A stretch of DNA of 64,000 bases from Rhodospirillaceae bacterium (GTDB lineage Bacteria; Pseudomonadota; Alphaproteobacteria; Rhodospirillales; Rhodospirillaceae): contig JAQWQC010000013.1 in NCBI GenBank assembly GCA_029245025.1, positions 112,214 to 176,213 of the forward strand. Direction: 5' to 3'. Below are positions 1-8,183 of this stretch, in pieces. The translations under genes and the position numbers were made by a program. The first letter of the stretch is position 1. The number at the start of each line of letters is the position of its first letter. Under the pieces are notes generated by a model that was not told the origin of the DNA, did no database searches, and worked only from the letters and a program-made list of their open reading frames with translations.

Positions 1-305
1 TCCGCATCCCGCGGTAATGTGGCAAAGGACGGGTATTGCCAGCGCATCTTAGTGCCAATAGCAGTTGTGTTTGTCAGGTAGTAGACGTTGACCGGATTGA
101 GAGCGAGCATCCCGGCCAGGTCGTACTCTTCCATCACGGCTTGAGCCTGCGCCGTATTGATCAATGGTTGCTTCAACGCGTCGAGTTCGTTGCCCACGGG
201 AGCAATGTGGGCGCCGATGTCTGCGGCCATGACAGGCTTTGAGCCTGCGGTGAGGGCGGCGCCTGCTGCTGCGCCCATACCCTTTAGGGCTGTTCTGCGT
301 TCCAT
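1..305 (-). CDS. Tat-exported M24 (creatinase/aminopeptidase P-like) protein, cut by left edge
   Basis: Reading leftward from the ATG at 303-305 gives 101 codons with no stop before the edge. The product begins MERRTALKGMGAAAG, a twin-arginine signal followed by an alanine-rich stretch ending near VMAAD. The mature start, with DLAGMLALNPVNVYYLTN and a following QYPSFAT, matches the N-domain of the M24 protein starting at 1152 (FGLAGMIALSTINVYYLTN, EYPGFAT). It is therefore a divergently oriented paralogue of that gene. Only the N-terminal domain is visible; the metal-binding C-domain lies outside, so activity cannot be judged. Family membership rests on this paralogy. Confidence 0.8.
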   Translation of the reverse strand, partial: MERRTALKGMGAAAGAALTAGSKPVMAADIGAHIAPVGNELDALKQPLINTAQAQAVMEEYDLAGMLALNPVNVYYLTNTTAIGTKMRWQYPSFATLPRDA

Positions 306-402
306 GGGAGGCTTCCTTGATGTAATGTTCTATCCTCAGCCCAATCCCGCCATTGCGCAAGCTTCGTATCCACTATCATCTTTGCCTCTAGAGTGTTGCC
401 CT

Positions 403-992
403 GTGACTTCATTTACCGCGCATAACATTCGCTTTCCCGATGGGTCTTTGACCATTCCGGAGCATACGCACGTCCTTTCTGACGTGCCGCACTGTCAGGG
501 GGCAAAGCGAGTTCTCTCTATGTTGTACGGCCAGAATTGTGAGGGAAAGAGGATCGTCGACCTCGGTTGTCTTGAAGGCGGCTATGCCCTGGAGTTTGCC
601 CGAATGGGGCTCGAATCCCTTGGGATCGAGGTTCGCACGTAGAGCTTCGAGAATTGCCAAAAGTTAGAGCGCCGGGCCGGGTTGCCTAACCTAGATTTTT
701 CTCAGGACGACGTTTGGAATTTGGCGAAGTACGGTCCCTTTGATGTGATCTTTTGCTGCGGTCTGCTCTATCAACTCGACCGTCCGCGAGAATTTATTCA
801 ATTGATGGGGCAGCAAGCGCGGGATACAATCTTCATCAACACCTACTTTGCGCCTCGAGGATGGCGACCAAAATCCGTGTTTAAATTTTCTGGCCGACTA
901 AAGAAGGCATTCTTCACGAGATGAATGAAGCGGGTTTTGATTTGGCGTTTGAGCAGTTCGATCCCTTTGGGAACATCTTGCACAACAGCTAG
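403..992 (+). pseudogene. Broken class I SAM-dependent methyltransferase
   Basis: A methyltransferase-like reading frame runs from a possible GTG at 403. It has an AdoMet motif I (RIVDLGCLEGGYALEFA) around 550-600 and GIEVR at the end of the next strand. An in-frame TAG at 640-642 interrupts it. The same frame resumes with LPNLDFSQDDVWNL and FDVIFCCGLLYQL (motif IV region) up to about 885. The C-terminal part (WPTKEGILHEM ... FDPFGNILHNS) continues in another frame from 891 to a TAG at 990-992, so there is a frame change near 890 and probably a deletion. Two independent lesions make a functional product unlikely; sequencing error could explain one of them. The start is uncertain. Confidence 0.75.
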
Positions 993-1151
993 ACCAAAGA
1001 GACCAAACTCAATCATCGCGGTGTTTTCTTAGGTATCGGCACCGGCATCTAAGCCAGGCGGTCAGGGCACGGTCATGCTCCAGCCACGGCTTGATCGCAA
1101 TCGCTTAAGGGTATGAAATCTAGGTCGAGGCTCACTTGCAGGAGACGCCCA

Positions 1152-2537
1152 ATGACTCGCCCAGAAATCGACAGACGCACTGCGCTTGGTGGGGTCGCTG
1201 CGGCGATGACCGCTGTAACTGTTCCGGCTGCCGCCAAAGCAGCAGATAAACCAGAGGGCTATGCGGTGCCCAAGCCAGAGATTGATGGCAAGGCGCTGGT
1301 CAACCGACCTCGCGCGAATGAGGTTCTAGAGCGGTTTGGTTTGGCGGGCATGATCGCGTTGAGTACGATCAACGTGTACTACCTGACCAACGTTAGAACC
1401 ATCGGTTCGAAATTTATCAACGAATATCCGGGGTTTGCCACCTACGCCGCTGATCCGCAGGCGCCAATTTACCTTGTCTCTACATCGTCTCCTGCATGGG
1501 ATATTGCCAATGGCGATCGAGAAACAGCGGAGCTGATGCCCTATGGCTTTGGTGCAGGGGAAATCGAGCGGGATGATAATGGTCTGCCCACAGAACCAAA
1601 CAATGGTGTCACCCGCCGCTATCATGTGCGCGATGGTGTTGAGCTAACACCGCGTGAAAAACGCTGGGCCGTAGCCCAGGAAAAGTCTTCGGACATTGCG
1701 GCTAACGCGGCATGGGGATTGGCCCGGGCTTTAAAAGCCCAGGGCATCACAAAAGGTAAAGTTGCAGTCGACGATATGCGTATCGCCGCGATTTTGGCCC
1801 AGACTGACCTGGTGGATGTCGAGTGCGTACCCGGCTATGGCATTTTTCAGCTTATTCGAATGGTCAAAACGGAACAGGAATTGGCGTATCAACGCATCGG
1901 CAGCAACAACAACGGTGATGCTTGTCTCGCGACCATCCGGGCTATTGAAGCTGGCATGACCCATGACGATGTGGCGCAAATCTTCCGGTTCGAATGTGGA
2001 AAGCGCGGCAATGATGTTGACAGTTTCATCGCTGGTTTCCCTGGAGGCAATTTCCCAGACGGGGTCATGGTTGCAGGAAAGCCGTTCTTGGTGGATGCAG
2101 TTAGCAACTTCAAAGGTTACATGGGTGATATAGCCCGCACTTTCATTCTCGGAGATCCCTCGAAAGAGGTTGAAATGCGACGCAGGGCTAACCAGTTGGC
2201 GCGAGAAGCAGTATTTGATGCCATCAAACCCGGCGTGAAGTATTCCACGCTGCGTAAGATTGGTCTCGAGACCATGATTAAGAGCGGTATGCCAGATTAC
2301 GCGGTCTTCGTTACGCCGCATTCAGTCGGTCTGCAGCATGATGATAATCCATTTCATCTTAAAGAATTCGGCATCGACTCATTCGATCACGTGTTGGAAG
2401 AGAACATGGTTCTGACCGTCGATCTGCCTTACCTCGAGGTTGGTTACGGTTGTGGTCACAATGAAGACCTTTTCCGCGTGACCAAGACCGGATACGAGCC
2501 GATGAATACTGAAGAAGAGCCTTTTATTATTCTGTAG
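1152..2537 (+). CDS. Tat-exported M24 family metallopeptidase-like protein
   Basis: A 461-residue protein. The start at 1152 is chosen because AGGAG lies about 8 bases upstream and the Tat signal (IDRRTALGGVAAAM ... AAAKAADKP) then sits at the N-terminus. An N-terminal creatinase-like domain is followed by a pita-bread M24 domain. The metal-ligand positions read Asp315 (FLVDAV), Asp326 (MGDIART), His390 (TPHSVGL), Asp424 (LTVDLPY, where most M24 enzymes have Glu) and Glu438 (HNEDLF). M24 enzymes cleave Xaa-Pro peptides or C-N bonds such as creatine. Export, predicted here, is unusual for the family. The next M24 gene follows 28 bases later, probably in one operon. Substrate unknown. Confidence 0.85.
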   Translation: MTRPEIDRRTALGGVAAAMTAVTVPAAAKAADKPEGYAVPKPEIDGKALVNRPRANEVLERFGLAGMIALSTINVYYLTNVRTIGSKFINEYPGFATYAADPQAPIYLVSTSSPAWDIANGDRETAELMPYGFGAGEIERDDNGLPTEPNNGVTRRYHVRDGVELTPREKRWAVAQEKSSDIAANAAWGLARALKAQGITKGKVAVDDMRIAAILAQTDLVDVECVPGYGIFQLIRMVKTEQELAYQRIGSNNNGDACLATIRAIEAGMTHDDVAQIFRFECGKRGNDVDSFIAGFPGGNFPDGVMVAGKPFLVDAVSNFKGYMGDIARTFILGDPSKEVEMRRRANQLAREAVFDAIKPGVKYSTLRKIGLETMIKSGMPDYAVFVTPHSVGLQHDDNPFHLKEFGIDSFDHVLEENMVLTVDLPYLEVGYGCGHNEDLFRVTKTGYEPMNTEEEPFIIL

Positions 2538-2565
2538 GTGATAACCCTTGAGAAGGAGTATCCCC

Positions 2566-3927
2566 ATGATCAATCGTCGCACAGTTCTTGGAACGCTAGC
2601 GGCCAGTGGTGCAGGTGCATTGGTCGCTCCATCCTTCGGGTTTGCAGCGCCAGCTATGTCTCTGATGCGAAGTGTACCGCCACCTATTTTCGGCCCACGG
2701 ATGAACTTTGAGCAGGCCGACAAAATCATGGCTGAGCTAGGTCTTGATGCCATCGTTGTTGGCTCCGGTACCAACCTCTATCACGCCACCGGTCTTGATC
2801 TGACCGCGACCAAGATGGGTCATACACCAGGTGTGTATGCTGTTATTACGCGTCGGGAAGACCAGCGTTTGTCACTCGTCGCGCCCGCTTTTCTATACTA
2901 CTACACAATTGCCATGGATCACCGGCATTTTGACTACCCGGCCTATCTTTACCGGGGGCCGGGCGAGATGGTTGATGATGCGGAATTAGGCATGGAGGAT
3001 CTCCCGCTGTATCCGGATTTGCAGCAGGCTCCTCTCGACGATATCGAATCCATTAGGCTGAGCATTGTCGAACGGGCGGTGCAGGCAGAGGCCGCGCGAC
3101 CCAGTCTCACGTTCGCACTGCGCAATGCCCTCAAAGTTACGGGTGTTCTAAAGGGACGTATCGCGGCGGATGTAGAGCCTGTGATGCGATCGGTGCTGGA
3201 CGCGACAGAAGAAGCCACGGTGGTTTCAGCCGACGATGCCCTACGTCGTATTCGTCCGGTTAAATCTGAGGCTGAGATCGCTCTGATGCGATATGCCGCG
3301 CAAGCAAATGCAGATGGTGCGTTACAAGCGGCTCATGCTGTTCGGGCAGGGGCAGACGTCCGCGAATTACGTGCTGCGTATTTCGCGGCCGTTGCGGCCC
3401 GTGGTATGCGCGGAGTCTTCATGGTCATTGATCGTGTTAGCTCGCCCACCTATGAAGCGACGTTGCGAGATGGACAATGCTTCTCTATCGATTGCGTTAG
3501 CGAGTACATGGGGTATCACGGTGATTACGCCCGTGCGGTCCATATTGGGGAAACGTCTAAAGCGATGCTTCAGGTCAGTGAATTGACTGGCAAGGCGTGG
3601 GATCATATTCGGGAACGGATCAAGCCCGGGGCTAAGTTTTCGGAGGTGCGGCGCATGGGTAAAGAAGTGCTGAGCAAGATGGGTGCAGACTTCACTATTT
3701 CATTTACTCCACACAGCGTAGGCCTTTATCACGCCGACCATGTTGGTAATGCTGGATCGCCGCCGCGGGAAGACATCGTGCTCGAAAAAAACATGGTGCT
3801 CAGTGTCGATTGCCCGATGGGGGCAACAGGGATGGGTGGGTCATCTCATCTAGAGGATCTTATGTTGATCACGGACGACGGCGCACAGCCGATCAACGAC
3901 ACCGGCAGTCAGACGGTCATGGTCTAA
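2566..3927 (+). CDS. Second Tat-exported M24 family metallopeptidase-like protein
   Basis: A 453-residue paralogue of the preceding gene. The ATG at 2566 has AAGGAG just upstream; an in-frame TTG at 2548 lacks a ribosome site. The Tat signal reads MINRRTVLGTLAASGAGAL and ends near FGFAAPA. Putative metal ligands are Asp309 (FSIDCV), Asp320 (HGDYARA), His383 (TPHSVGLYH), Asp415 (LSVDCP, again Asp for the usual Glu) and Glu430 (HLEDLM). The same substitution in both copies suggests a shared, non-standard active site rather than decay. It ends 10 bases before the convergent cytochrome gene. Peptidase activity is plausible but not assured. Confidence 0.85.
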   Translation: MINRRTVLGTLAASGAGALVAPSFGFAAPAMSLMRSVPPPIFGPRMNFEQADKIMAELGLDAIVVGSGTNLYHATGLDLTATKMGHTPGVYAVITRREDQRLSLVAPAFLYYYTIAMDHRHFDYPAYLYRGPGEMVDDAELGMEDLPLYPDLQQAPLDDIESIRLSIVERAVQAEAARPSLTFALRNALKVTGVLKGRIAADVEPVMRSVLDATEEATVVSADDALRRIRPVKSEAEIALMRYAAQANADGALQAAHAVRAGADVRELRAAYFAAVAARGMRGVFMVIDRVSSPTYEATLRDGQCFSIDCVSEYMGYHGDYARAVHIGETSKAMLQVSELTGKAWDHIRERIKPGAKFSEVRRMGKEVLSKMGADFTISFTPHSVGLYHADHVGNAGSPPREDIVLEKNMVLSVDCPMGATGMGGSSHLEDLMLITDDGAQPINDTGSQTVMV

Positions 3928-3937
3928 CCATTTGGGA

Positions 3938-4270
3938 TTAACGTATTGACCCCGGACTATAGTAACGGGACAAGTAGTCGAGAATAAGTGTGCGTTCGTT
4001 TGCTTCAAGTTCAGCCATGCCGAAGTCTAACGTCATGCGCGTGATCGCATCTCGCCAGCCACGACGACTGTATCTTTTCTGCAAAACGTGCTGCATGGCA
4101 TGGCAGTCCGAGCAGACCAAGTAAGCAAAGTCTTTGCCATCACCGTCAATCATCGCAAGGTAAGCAGTGTCATCCTCAGCCAAGACTGGTGATGTGACGA
4201 CTACAATCGGGAGAACGATGAGCGCTGCTGAGAATTGACGTGAGAGCTTAAAGAATCTGTTGAGTATCAT
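3938..4270 (-). CDS. Small secreted c-type cytochrome
   Basis: A 110-residue protein with a cleavable signal (hydrophobic stretch roughly residues 13-28, ending SPVLAED) and one haem-attachment motif CSDCH near residue 54. Downstream, YSRRGWRDAITRM and DYLSRYY resemble small cytochrome c domains that pair with periplasmic dehydrogenases. Methionines after the RRGW segment are candidate axial ligands. It is probably periplasmic and moves single electrons. It sits convergently behind the M24 pair and has no dedicated dehydrogenase beside it, so its partner is unknown. The start lacks a clear ribosome-binding site. Confidence 0.75.
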   Translation of the reverse strand: MILNRFFKLSRQFSAALIVLPIVVVTSPVLAEDDTAYLAMIDGDGKDFAYLVCSDCHAMQHVLQKRYSRRGWRDAITRMTLDFGMAELEANERTLILDYLSRYYSPGSIR

Positions 4271-4426
4271 AATACGCGCACACTAAAGCGTTGTGTTTAT
4301 CTCGGCCACAGGTAACAAAGCCACAGATACACTTTGTTGCTGGACATCTGTGCGTCAGTCGGTGGTGCTAGTCTACTGCGGATGCCAAAATGTATGTCAC
4401 TTAGTCAAAAAAGCGCGAGCCCATGC

Positions 4427-4666
4427 ATGTCAAGATTTCTGAGCGCAAGACTTTTCGGTTTCATGATGACTCATACAGCTGATGCACAGCAGAATCGAGG
4501 TGGTCCGCCTCAATCTGGCACCGTCACTCCCGGTGATGGTTCGCGGCGGCTGGGAAATGCCGTCAATGACCAGAAGCGCCAATTTAAGATGCGCAAAGAC
4601 TGTGAGCTAGATCTGCCTGAATGTATCCTGGAAATTGATGAAATCATTGAGCAAGAAGATTGCTGA
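4427..4666 (+). CDS. Small hypothetical, possibly secreted protein
   Basis: A 79-residue reading frame, starting at an ATG before a weak signal-like stretch (FLSARLFGFMM ... ADAQQ). The mature part is polar: a Gly/Pro/Ser segment, a basic segment (DQKRQFKMRKDCELD) and an acidic end with three cysteines in total. No family recognised. Upstream in-frame starts at 4334, 4382 and 4394 are possible. There is no strong ribosome site and the signal is poorly hydrophobic, so the gene is doubtful. It faces the TRAP operon. Confidence 0.35.
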   Translation: MSRFLSARLFGFMMTHTADAQQNRGGPPQSGTVTPGDGSRRLGNAVNDQKRQFKMRKDCELDLPECILEIDEIIEQEDC

Positions 4667-4737
4667 CAAATTCGCCAAACCATTGAAGAATTCCGCCAAA
4701 TTCATGTTTCTCTTCCATTGTGTACGTCTCGCTGTTT

Positions 4738-6045
4738 TTACATCAGACCCATGGCTTTCGGCAGCCATAGAGTCAGAACCGGGAATAGGGTGAGGATGAG
4801 CAAGCGAACGACATCTGAAATGAGAAAAGGCCAAATCCCTGCGTAGACAGTGCTCAAGGGAATGTCTTTTGACATGCCGTGCATAACAAACACGTTCAGC
4901 CCAATCGGCGGTGTGATCATGCCCATTTCCATCACGACTACGTTGATCACGCCCCACCAAATAGGGTCGTATCCCATGCCTGTAATAAGCGGGAACACAA
5001 AGGGCAGGGTGATGACCATGGCAGCGACGGTGTCAAAGATCGAGCCCAACACAATGTACATGGCTTCGAGCAAGAGGATAACCATCAGTGGCTCTAGGCC
5101 GAGGTCCTCTATTGAGCTGACGATGATGTCAGGTAGGTGAGACAAAGTGATGGCGTAAGAGAAAATTGAGGCACCAATAATGATGAGGTAGATGAGCGCT
5201 GTGCTTGCAGCTGTCTCTTTTAAATTTTCAAAGAAAATATTTCTGCTTAAGCGCCCCCTCATCGCCGTGAAAGCAATTGCAACGGCAGCCCCAACCGCAG
5301 CTGCCTCGTTCACTGTAAAGATGCCCGAGTAAATACCGCCGGAAACAACAATAGCTAAGGCCATGACCCCCCAGCTTTTCTTGAGCACCTGCCGGCGTTC
5401 TGCCCAGGGAACACGCTCCGCAGCTGGTCCAGCATTGGGTGCAACAGTCACGTAAGCCATAACAGAAAACATGTAGAGTACGACGGCAATAAGTGCGGGA
5501 CCCAATGCTGCAACAAAGAGGGCGGTGACAAATTGCTCGGTGAGAATGGCATACAGAACCAACAGCACCGAAGGGGGTACGATAACGCCCAAAGTAGATC
5601 CGGCAGCGATTGACCCTGTCGATAATCGCCTGGAGTAACCACGTTGCTCCATCTCCGGGAGGGCAATGCGGGTCATTGTTGCGGTTGTGGCGAGCGAAGA
5701 TCCACATACAGCTCCAAACCCGGCACAGGTCGCGACTGTTGCCATCGCGAGCCCACCCTTGCGATGCCCGAGAAATGCTTGCGCAAGACGATAAAGGTCG
5801 CCAGATAGACCAGCTGCGGCGGCAAAATTCCCCATCAACAGAAACAGCGCAATGATCGCCAACTCCTGGCTGGCTATTGCCGCGGAAGGTTCAATACCAA
5901 ATAGAGCGATCGCGGGTTCAAATCCAATGATCATGCCCGTGCCGACCAGTCCGGCAATGGCCATGGCCACCCCGATGGGTACATGAATCGCGATCAAGAC
6001 AAACATACCGGCGACGACCAAGCCACCTATGACGGGAGGTTCCAT
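4738..6045 (-). CDS. dctM: TRAP transporter large permease (DctM type)
   Basis: A 435-residue, very hydrophobic protein with about twelve membrane segments, the usual size for DctM. Typical stretches are GSSLATTATMTRIALPEM, GSIAAGSTLGVIVPPSV and MGMITPPIGLNVFVM. It forms the Na+-coupled transport channel of a tripartite ATP-independent periplasmic (TRAP) carrier. It is the last gene of a leftward operon dctP-dctQ-dctM, separated from dctQ by 14 bases. The substrate is set by the binding protein and cannot be read here; TRAP systems usually move organic acids. Confidence 0.95.
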   Translation of the reverse strand: MEPPVIGGLVVAGMFVLIAIHVPIGVAMAIAGLVGTGMIIGFEPAIALFGIEPSAAIASQELAIIALFLLMGNFAAAAGLSGDLYRLAQAFLGHRKGGLAMATVATCAGFGAVCGSSLATTATMTRIALPEMEQRGYSRRLSTGSIAAGSTLGVIVPPSVLLVLYAILTEQFVTALFVAALGPALIAVVLYMFSVMAYVTVAPNAGPAAERVPWAERRQVLKKSWGVMALAIVVSGGIYSGIFTVNEAAAVGAAVAIAFTAMRGRLSRNIFFENLKETAASTALIYLIIIGASIFSYAITLSHLPDIIVSSIEDLGLEPLMVILLLEAMYIVLGSIFDTVAAMVITLPFVFPLITGMGYDPIWWGVINVVVMEMGMITPPIGLNVFVMHGMSKDIPLSTVYAGIWPFLISDVVRLLILTLFPVLTLWLPKAMGLM

Positions 6046-6059
6046 TATTTCGTCATGCC

Positions 6060-6593
6060 CTAAAGAGATTCCGTTTCGTGTTCGATTGGTCCCCCAGTTT
6101 TGGCGGCATCAAGGGCGCTGCGTAAGACACTAGCCTGGACGCCTACGCAAGACATTATAATGAGGCTCACAATGATCCAAACTGGTGCAACGGGCCATTC
6201 CAGTGTTGATGTGGTGCGGCCAGCAGCTATGTAGTCGATGGTGAATGAAACGAACTGCCAGGCAACCAAACTGAAGAACAGCAACATAAAAACCGCGCCA
6301 ATAACATCCAGGTAGCTGTGCGCTTTGGGTCCAAGAATTTTACCAAGCACGCGCACAGTTACGGCGTTACCCTTCTTAAGCCCAGCAGGGAAGCAACTTG
6401 CTATGACGATGGCGAAAGCCACTTCCTCCACATCATTCAATCCTGGAATGCGCGAGGCACCCAAATAGCGAAGGCAAACATCAACAACAGTCATGAAGGC
6501 GATGATTACCAATCCGGTGAAACCGATGACGGCCATTGTGCTGACGGCGCGGTCGAGGATGGGCGTTGATCGTGCTTGGAGTGAAGGATTCAT
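6060..6593 (-). CDS. dctQ: TRAP transporter small permease (DctQ type)
   Basis: A 177-residue protein with four predicted membrane segments (near MAVIGFTGLVIIAFMTVVD, VEEVAFAIVIASCFPAGL, FMLLFFSLVAWQFVSF and VWIIVSLIIMS). The size and pattern are those of DctQ, which supports the large permease. The start MNPSLQ at 6593 lies 4 bases after the dctP stop; an earlier in-frame start at 6629 would overlap dctP. The gene lies between dctP and dctM. Confidence 0.9.
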   Translation of the reverse strand: MNPSLQARSTPILDRAVSTMAVIGFTGLVIIAFMTVVDVCLRYLGASRIPGLNDVEEVAFAIVIASCFPAGLKKGNAVTVRVLGKILGPKAHSYLDVIGAVFMLLFFSLVAWQFVSFTIDYIAAGRTTSTLEWPVAPVWIIVSLIIMSCVGVQASVLRSALDAAKTGGPIEHETESL

Positions 6594-6597
6594 GGAT

Positions 6598-7623
6598 CTA
6601 TGACTGCCGCTCACGACGGCGCAGGTCAACTAGAATATTTTGAATCGCCCTGTAGGTTTCTTCGCCACCGGGAGTCCGCTCCATCCAAGTTTCCGCAATG
6701 GGCTGAATGTACGTTTGCATTTCCTCAAGTTCAGATGGATCTGCGTCGACAAAAATCAAATGCTTCTCTTCTCTAAGGCGAGCTGAGATTTCTGCCTGTC
6801 GTTTGTCGTAGGCACGGCCCCCGAACAGCGCAATAACAGGACCGCTGTTGTCATCAATAATTTGTTGTAAATCAGCCGGAATCTTTTCCCACTTTTCTCT
6901 GTTCATCATGATTCCGAATGTCACTGTACCTAGCGGTGCGGTAATCACATGGCTGGTCTCGCGATAGGTTTGAAACGTGTTTATCGCGATCCAACCCTGA
7001 ATGGCACCGTCTATGGTGCCGCGCCTCAACGCTTCAACGGCATCCGCTGGGTGTAAGGCTTCGGGCACAGCGTTCAAACGATTCAAGAAGTCACCTTCCA
7101 ATCGGCCAACAGAGCGAATTTTTAATGCTGAAATGTCTTCGTATTTCTCGACAGGCTCGCGTGTGTAAAGGTTACTGGGCTCCGCGGTCCACAAGCCAAG
7201 CAGCTTCACATCGTCAAAACCTGAAAGAAGCCCGCGTTCAAACAGGCGCCACGCCACCAAACTCGCCTCTGTAGAGGAGCGCATCATGAAAGGTAGTTCA
7301 AACGCCTGCATCTGCGGAAATTGACCAGGTGTGTAGCTGGGTTGGACCAGGCCAACATCGGTAATCCCAGCTTTGACAAGATCAAATTGTTTGTAGGGAT
7401 TACGGCCTAGCCCGCCACCCCAGTAGGTTTCAAATTTGATGCGACCATTAGAGGCCTCAGAGAGTCGATCCATCCAAGGCGCATAGATATTTTGCACGCT
7501 GTGGCTTAACGGAGACAGATAAGCCGATACCCTGAGTGTAACTGTCGATTCCTGCGCGCCCGCGCTAAGGCTGCAGAAAAATATCAAAAACGAAGAAAGG
7601 GCTGTCCGGACGTTAAATGTCAT
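6598..7623 (-). CDS. dctP: TRAP transporter substrate-binding protein (DctP type)
   Basis: A 341-residue periplasmic binding protein with a Sec signal (roughly residues 1-23, ending SLSAGAQ). Family features include YWGGGLGRNPYKQFDLVKAG, ALKIRSVGRLEGDFLNRL and ALRRGTIDGAIQGW, the last being the usual region before the substrate-contacting helix. Its Arg in KIRSVG is the position that normally salt-bridges a substrate carboxylate. It is the first gene of the operon; ligand specificity is unknown. The neighbouring M24 genes do not clearly point to a substrate. Confidence 0.92.
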   Translation of the reverse strand: MTFNVRTALSSFLIFFCSLSAGAQESTVTLRVSAYLSPLSHSVQNIYAPWMDRLSEASNGRIKFETYWGGGLGRNPYKQFDLVKAGITDVGLVQPSYTPGQFPQMQAFELPFMMRSSTEASLVAWRLFERGLLSGFDDVKLLGLWTAEPSNLYTREPVEKYEDISALKIRSVGRLEGDFLNRLNAVPEALHPADAVEALRRGTIDGAIQGWIAINTFQTYRETSHVITAPLGTVTFGIMMNREKWEKIPADLQQIIDDNSGPVIALFGGRAYDKRQAEISARLREEKHLIFVDADPSELEEMQTYIQPIAETWMERTPGGEETYRAIQNILVDLRRRERQS

Positions 7624-7666
7624 AATTTGATTTTATATATCGACGGCATTACCTGCACTACGCCCT

Positions 7667-7927
7667 TCATAATTCTCGGCCAATTCTGTGATGCCGGATG
7701 TCTTTTGCGATCTGAAATATTTCAGGGTTGGTATCATCCGGCACAGTGAGGGGGTTTGGGGACCGTTCGCGCATCGTGTTCAAAAGTTCTTCGGTCCGAG
7801 TGAAGCTGCGTGCACGATGTAGGCCTTCCGGGCGCAGTATTGCATGCTTGCCTTCGCGGACCTGCTCGTTCGGCTCGCCGAGATAGATATCGATTTCAGC
7901 GAGTTTGTCTCTATCGACCTTTTTCAT
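7667..7927 (-). CDS. Hypothetical protein upstream of TRAP operon
   Basis: An 86-residue soluble, charged protein starting MKKVDRDKLAEIDIYLGEP. No signal peptide or membrane segment. It contains RARSFTRTEELLNTMRER and a C-terminal IAKDIRHHRIGREL, probably helical. I do not recognise the family. It ends 43 bases before dctP on the same strand, so it could be co-transcribed. A TTG at 7948 could extend it by seven residues. Composition looks like coding sequence, but no ribosome site is clear. Confidence 0.5.
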   Translation of the reverse strand: MKKVDRDKLAEIDIYLGEPNEQVREGKHAILRPEGLHRARSFTRTEELLNTMRERSPNPLTVPDDTNPEIFQIAKDIRHHRIGREL

Positions 7928-8183
7928 ACACCGCTTTTGCAAGGGCAATGTAGTGCCCCGGTTCTCTCCTCCCGTGATCTATTAAGCAAATCCGTCCACA
8001 ACGCTGGGCAGCATAGTCACACAAGTCTGAAGATAACAGGCGCCAAGTAAAAAATAATAATAATGAGTAAAATGAATCCGTATCAAAAGCAACTTATGCG
8101 CGTATTTGAGTCTATGCTTTCGGCCTCGGAACGCCGAAAACGAGTTGAATTCGATCTCTTGGCAATTCTGCCTAATGCAAGCT

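Noticed and set aside
49..360. 103-residue minus-strand frame at the left edge
   Set aside because: Basic, low-complexity translation with no family likeness; it is an out-of-frame shadow of the M24 gene at 1-305.
1731..2321. 196-residue minus-strand frame
   Set aside because: It lies entirely opposite the M24 gene, which has clear motifs and a ribosome site; the opposite translation resembles nothing.
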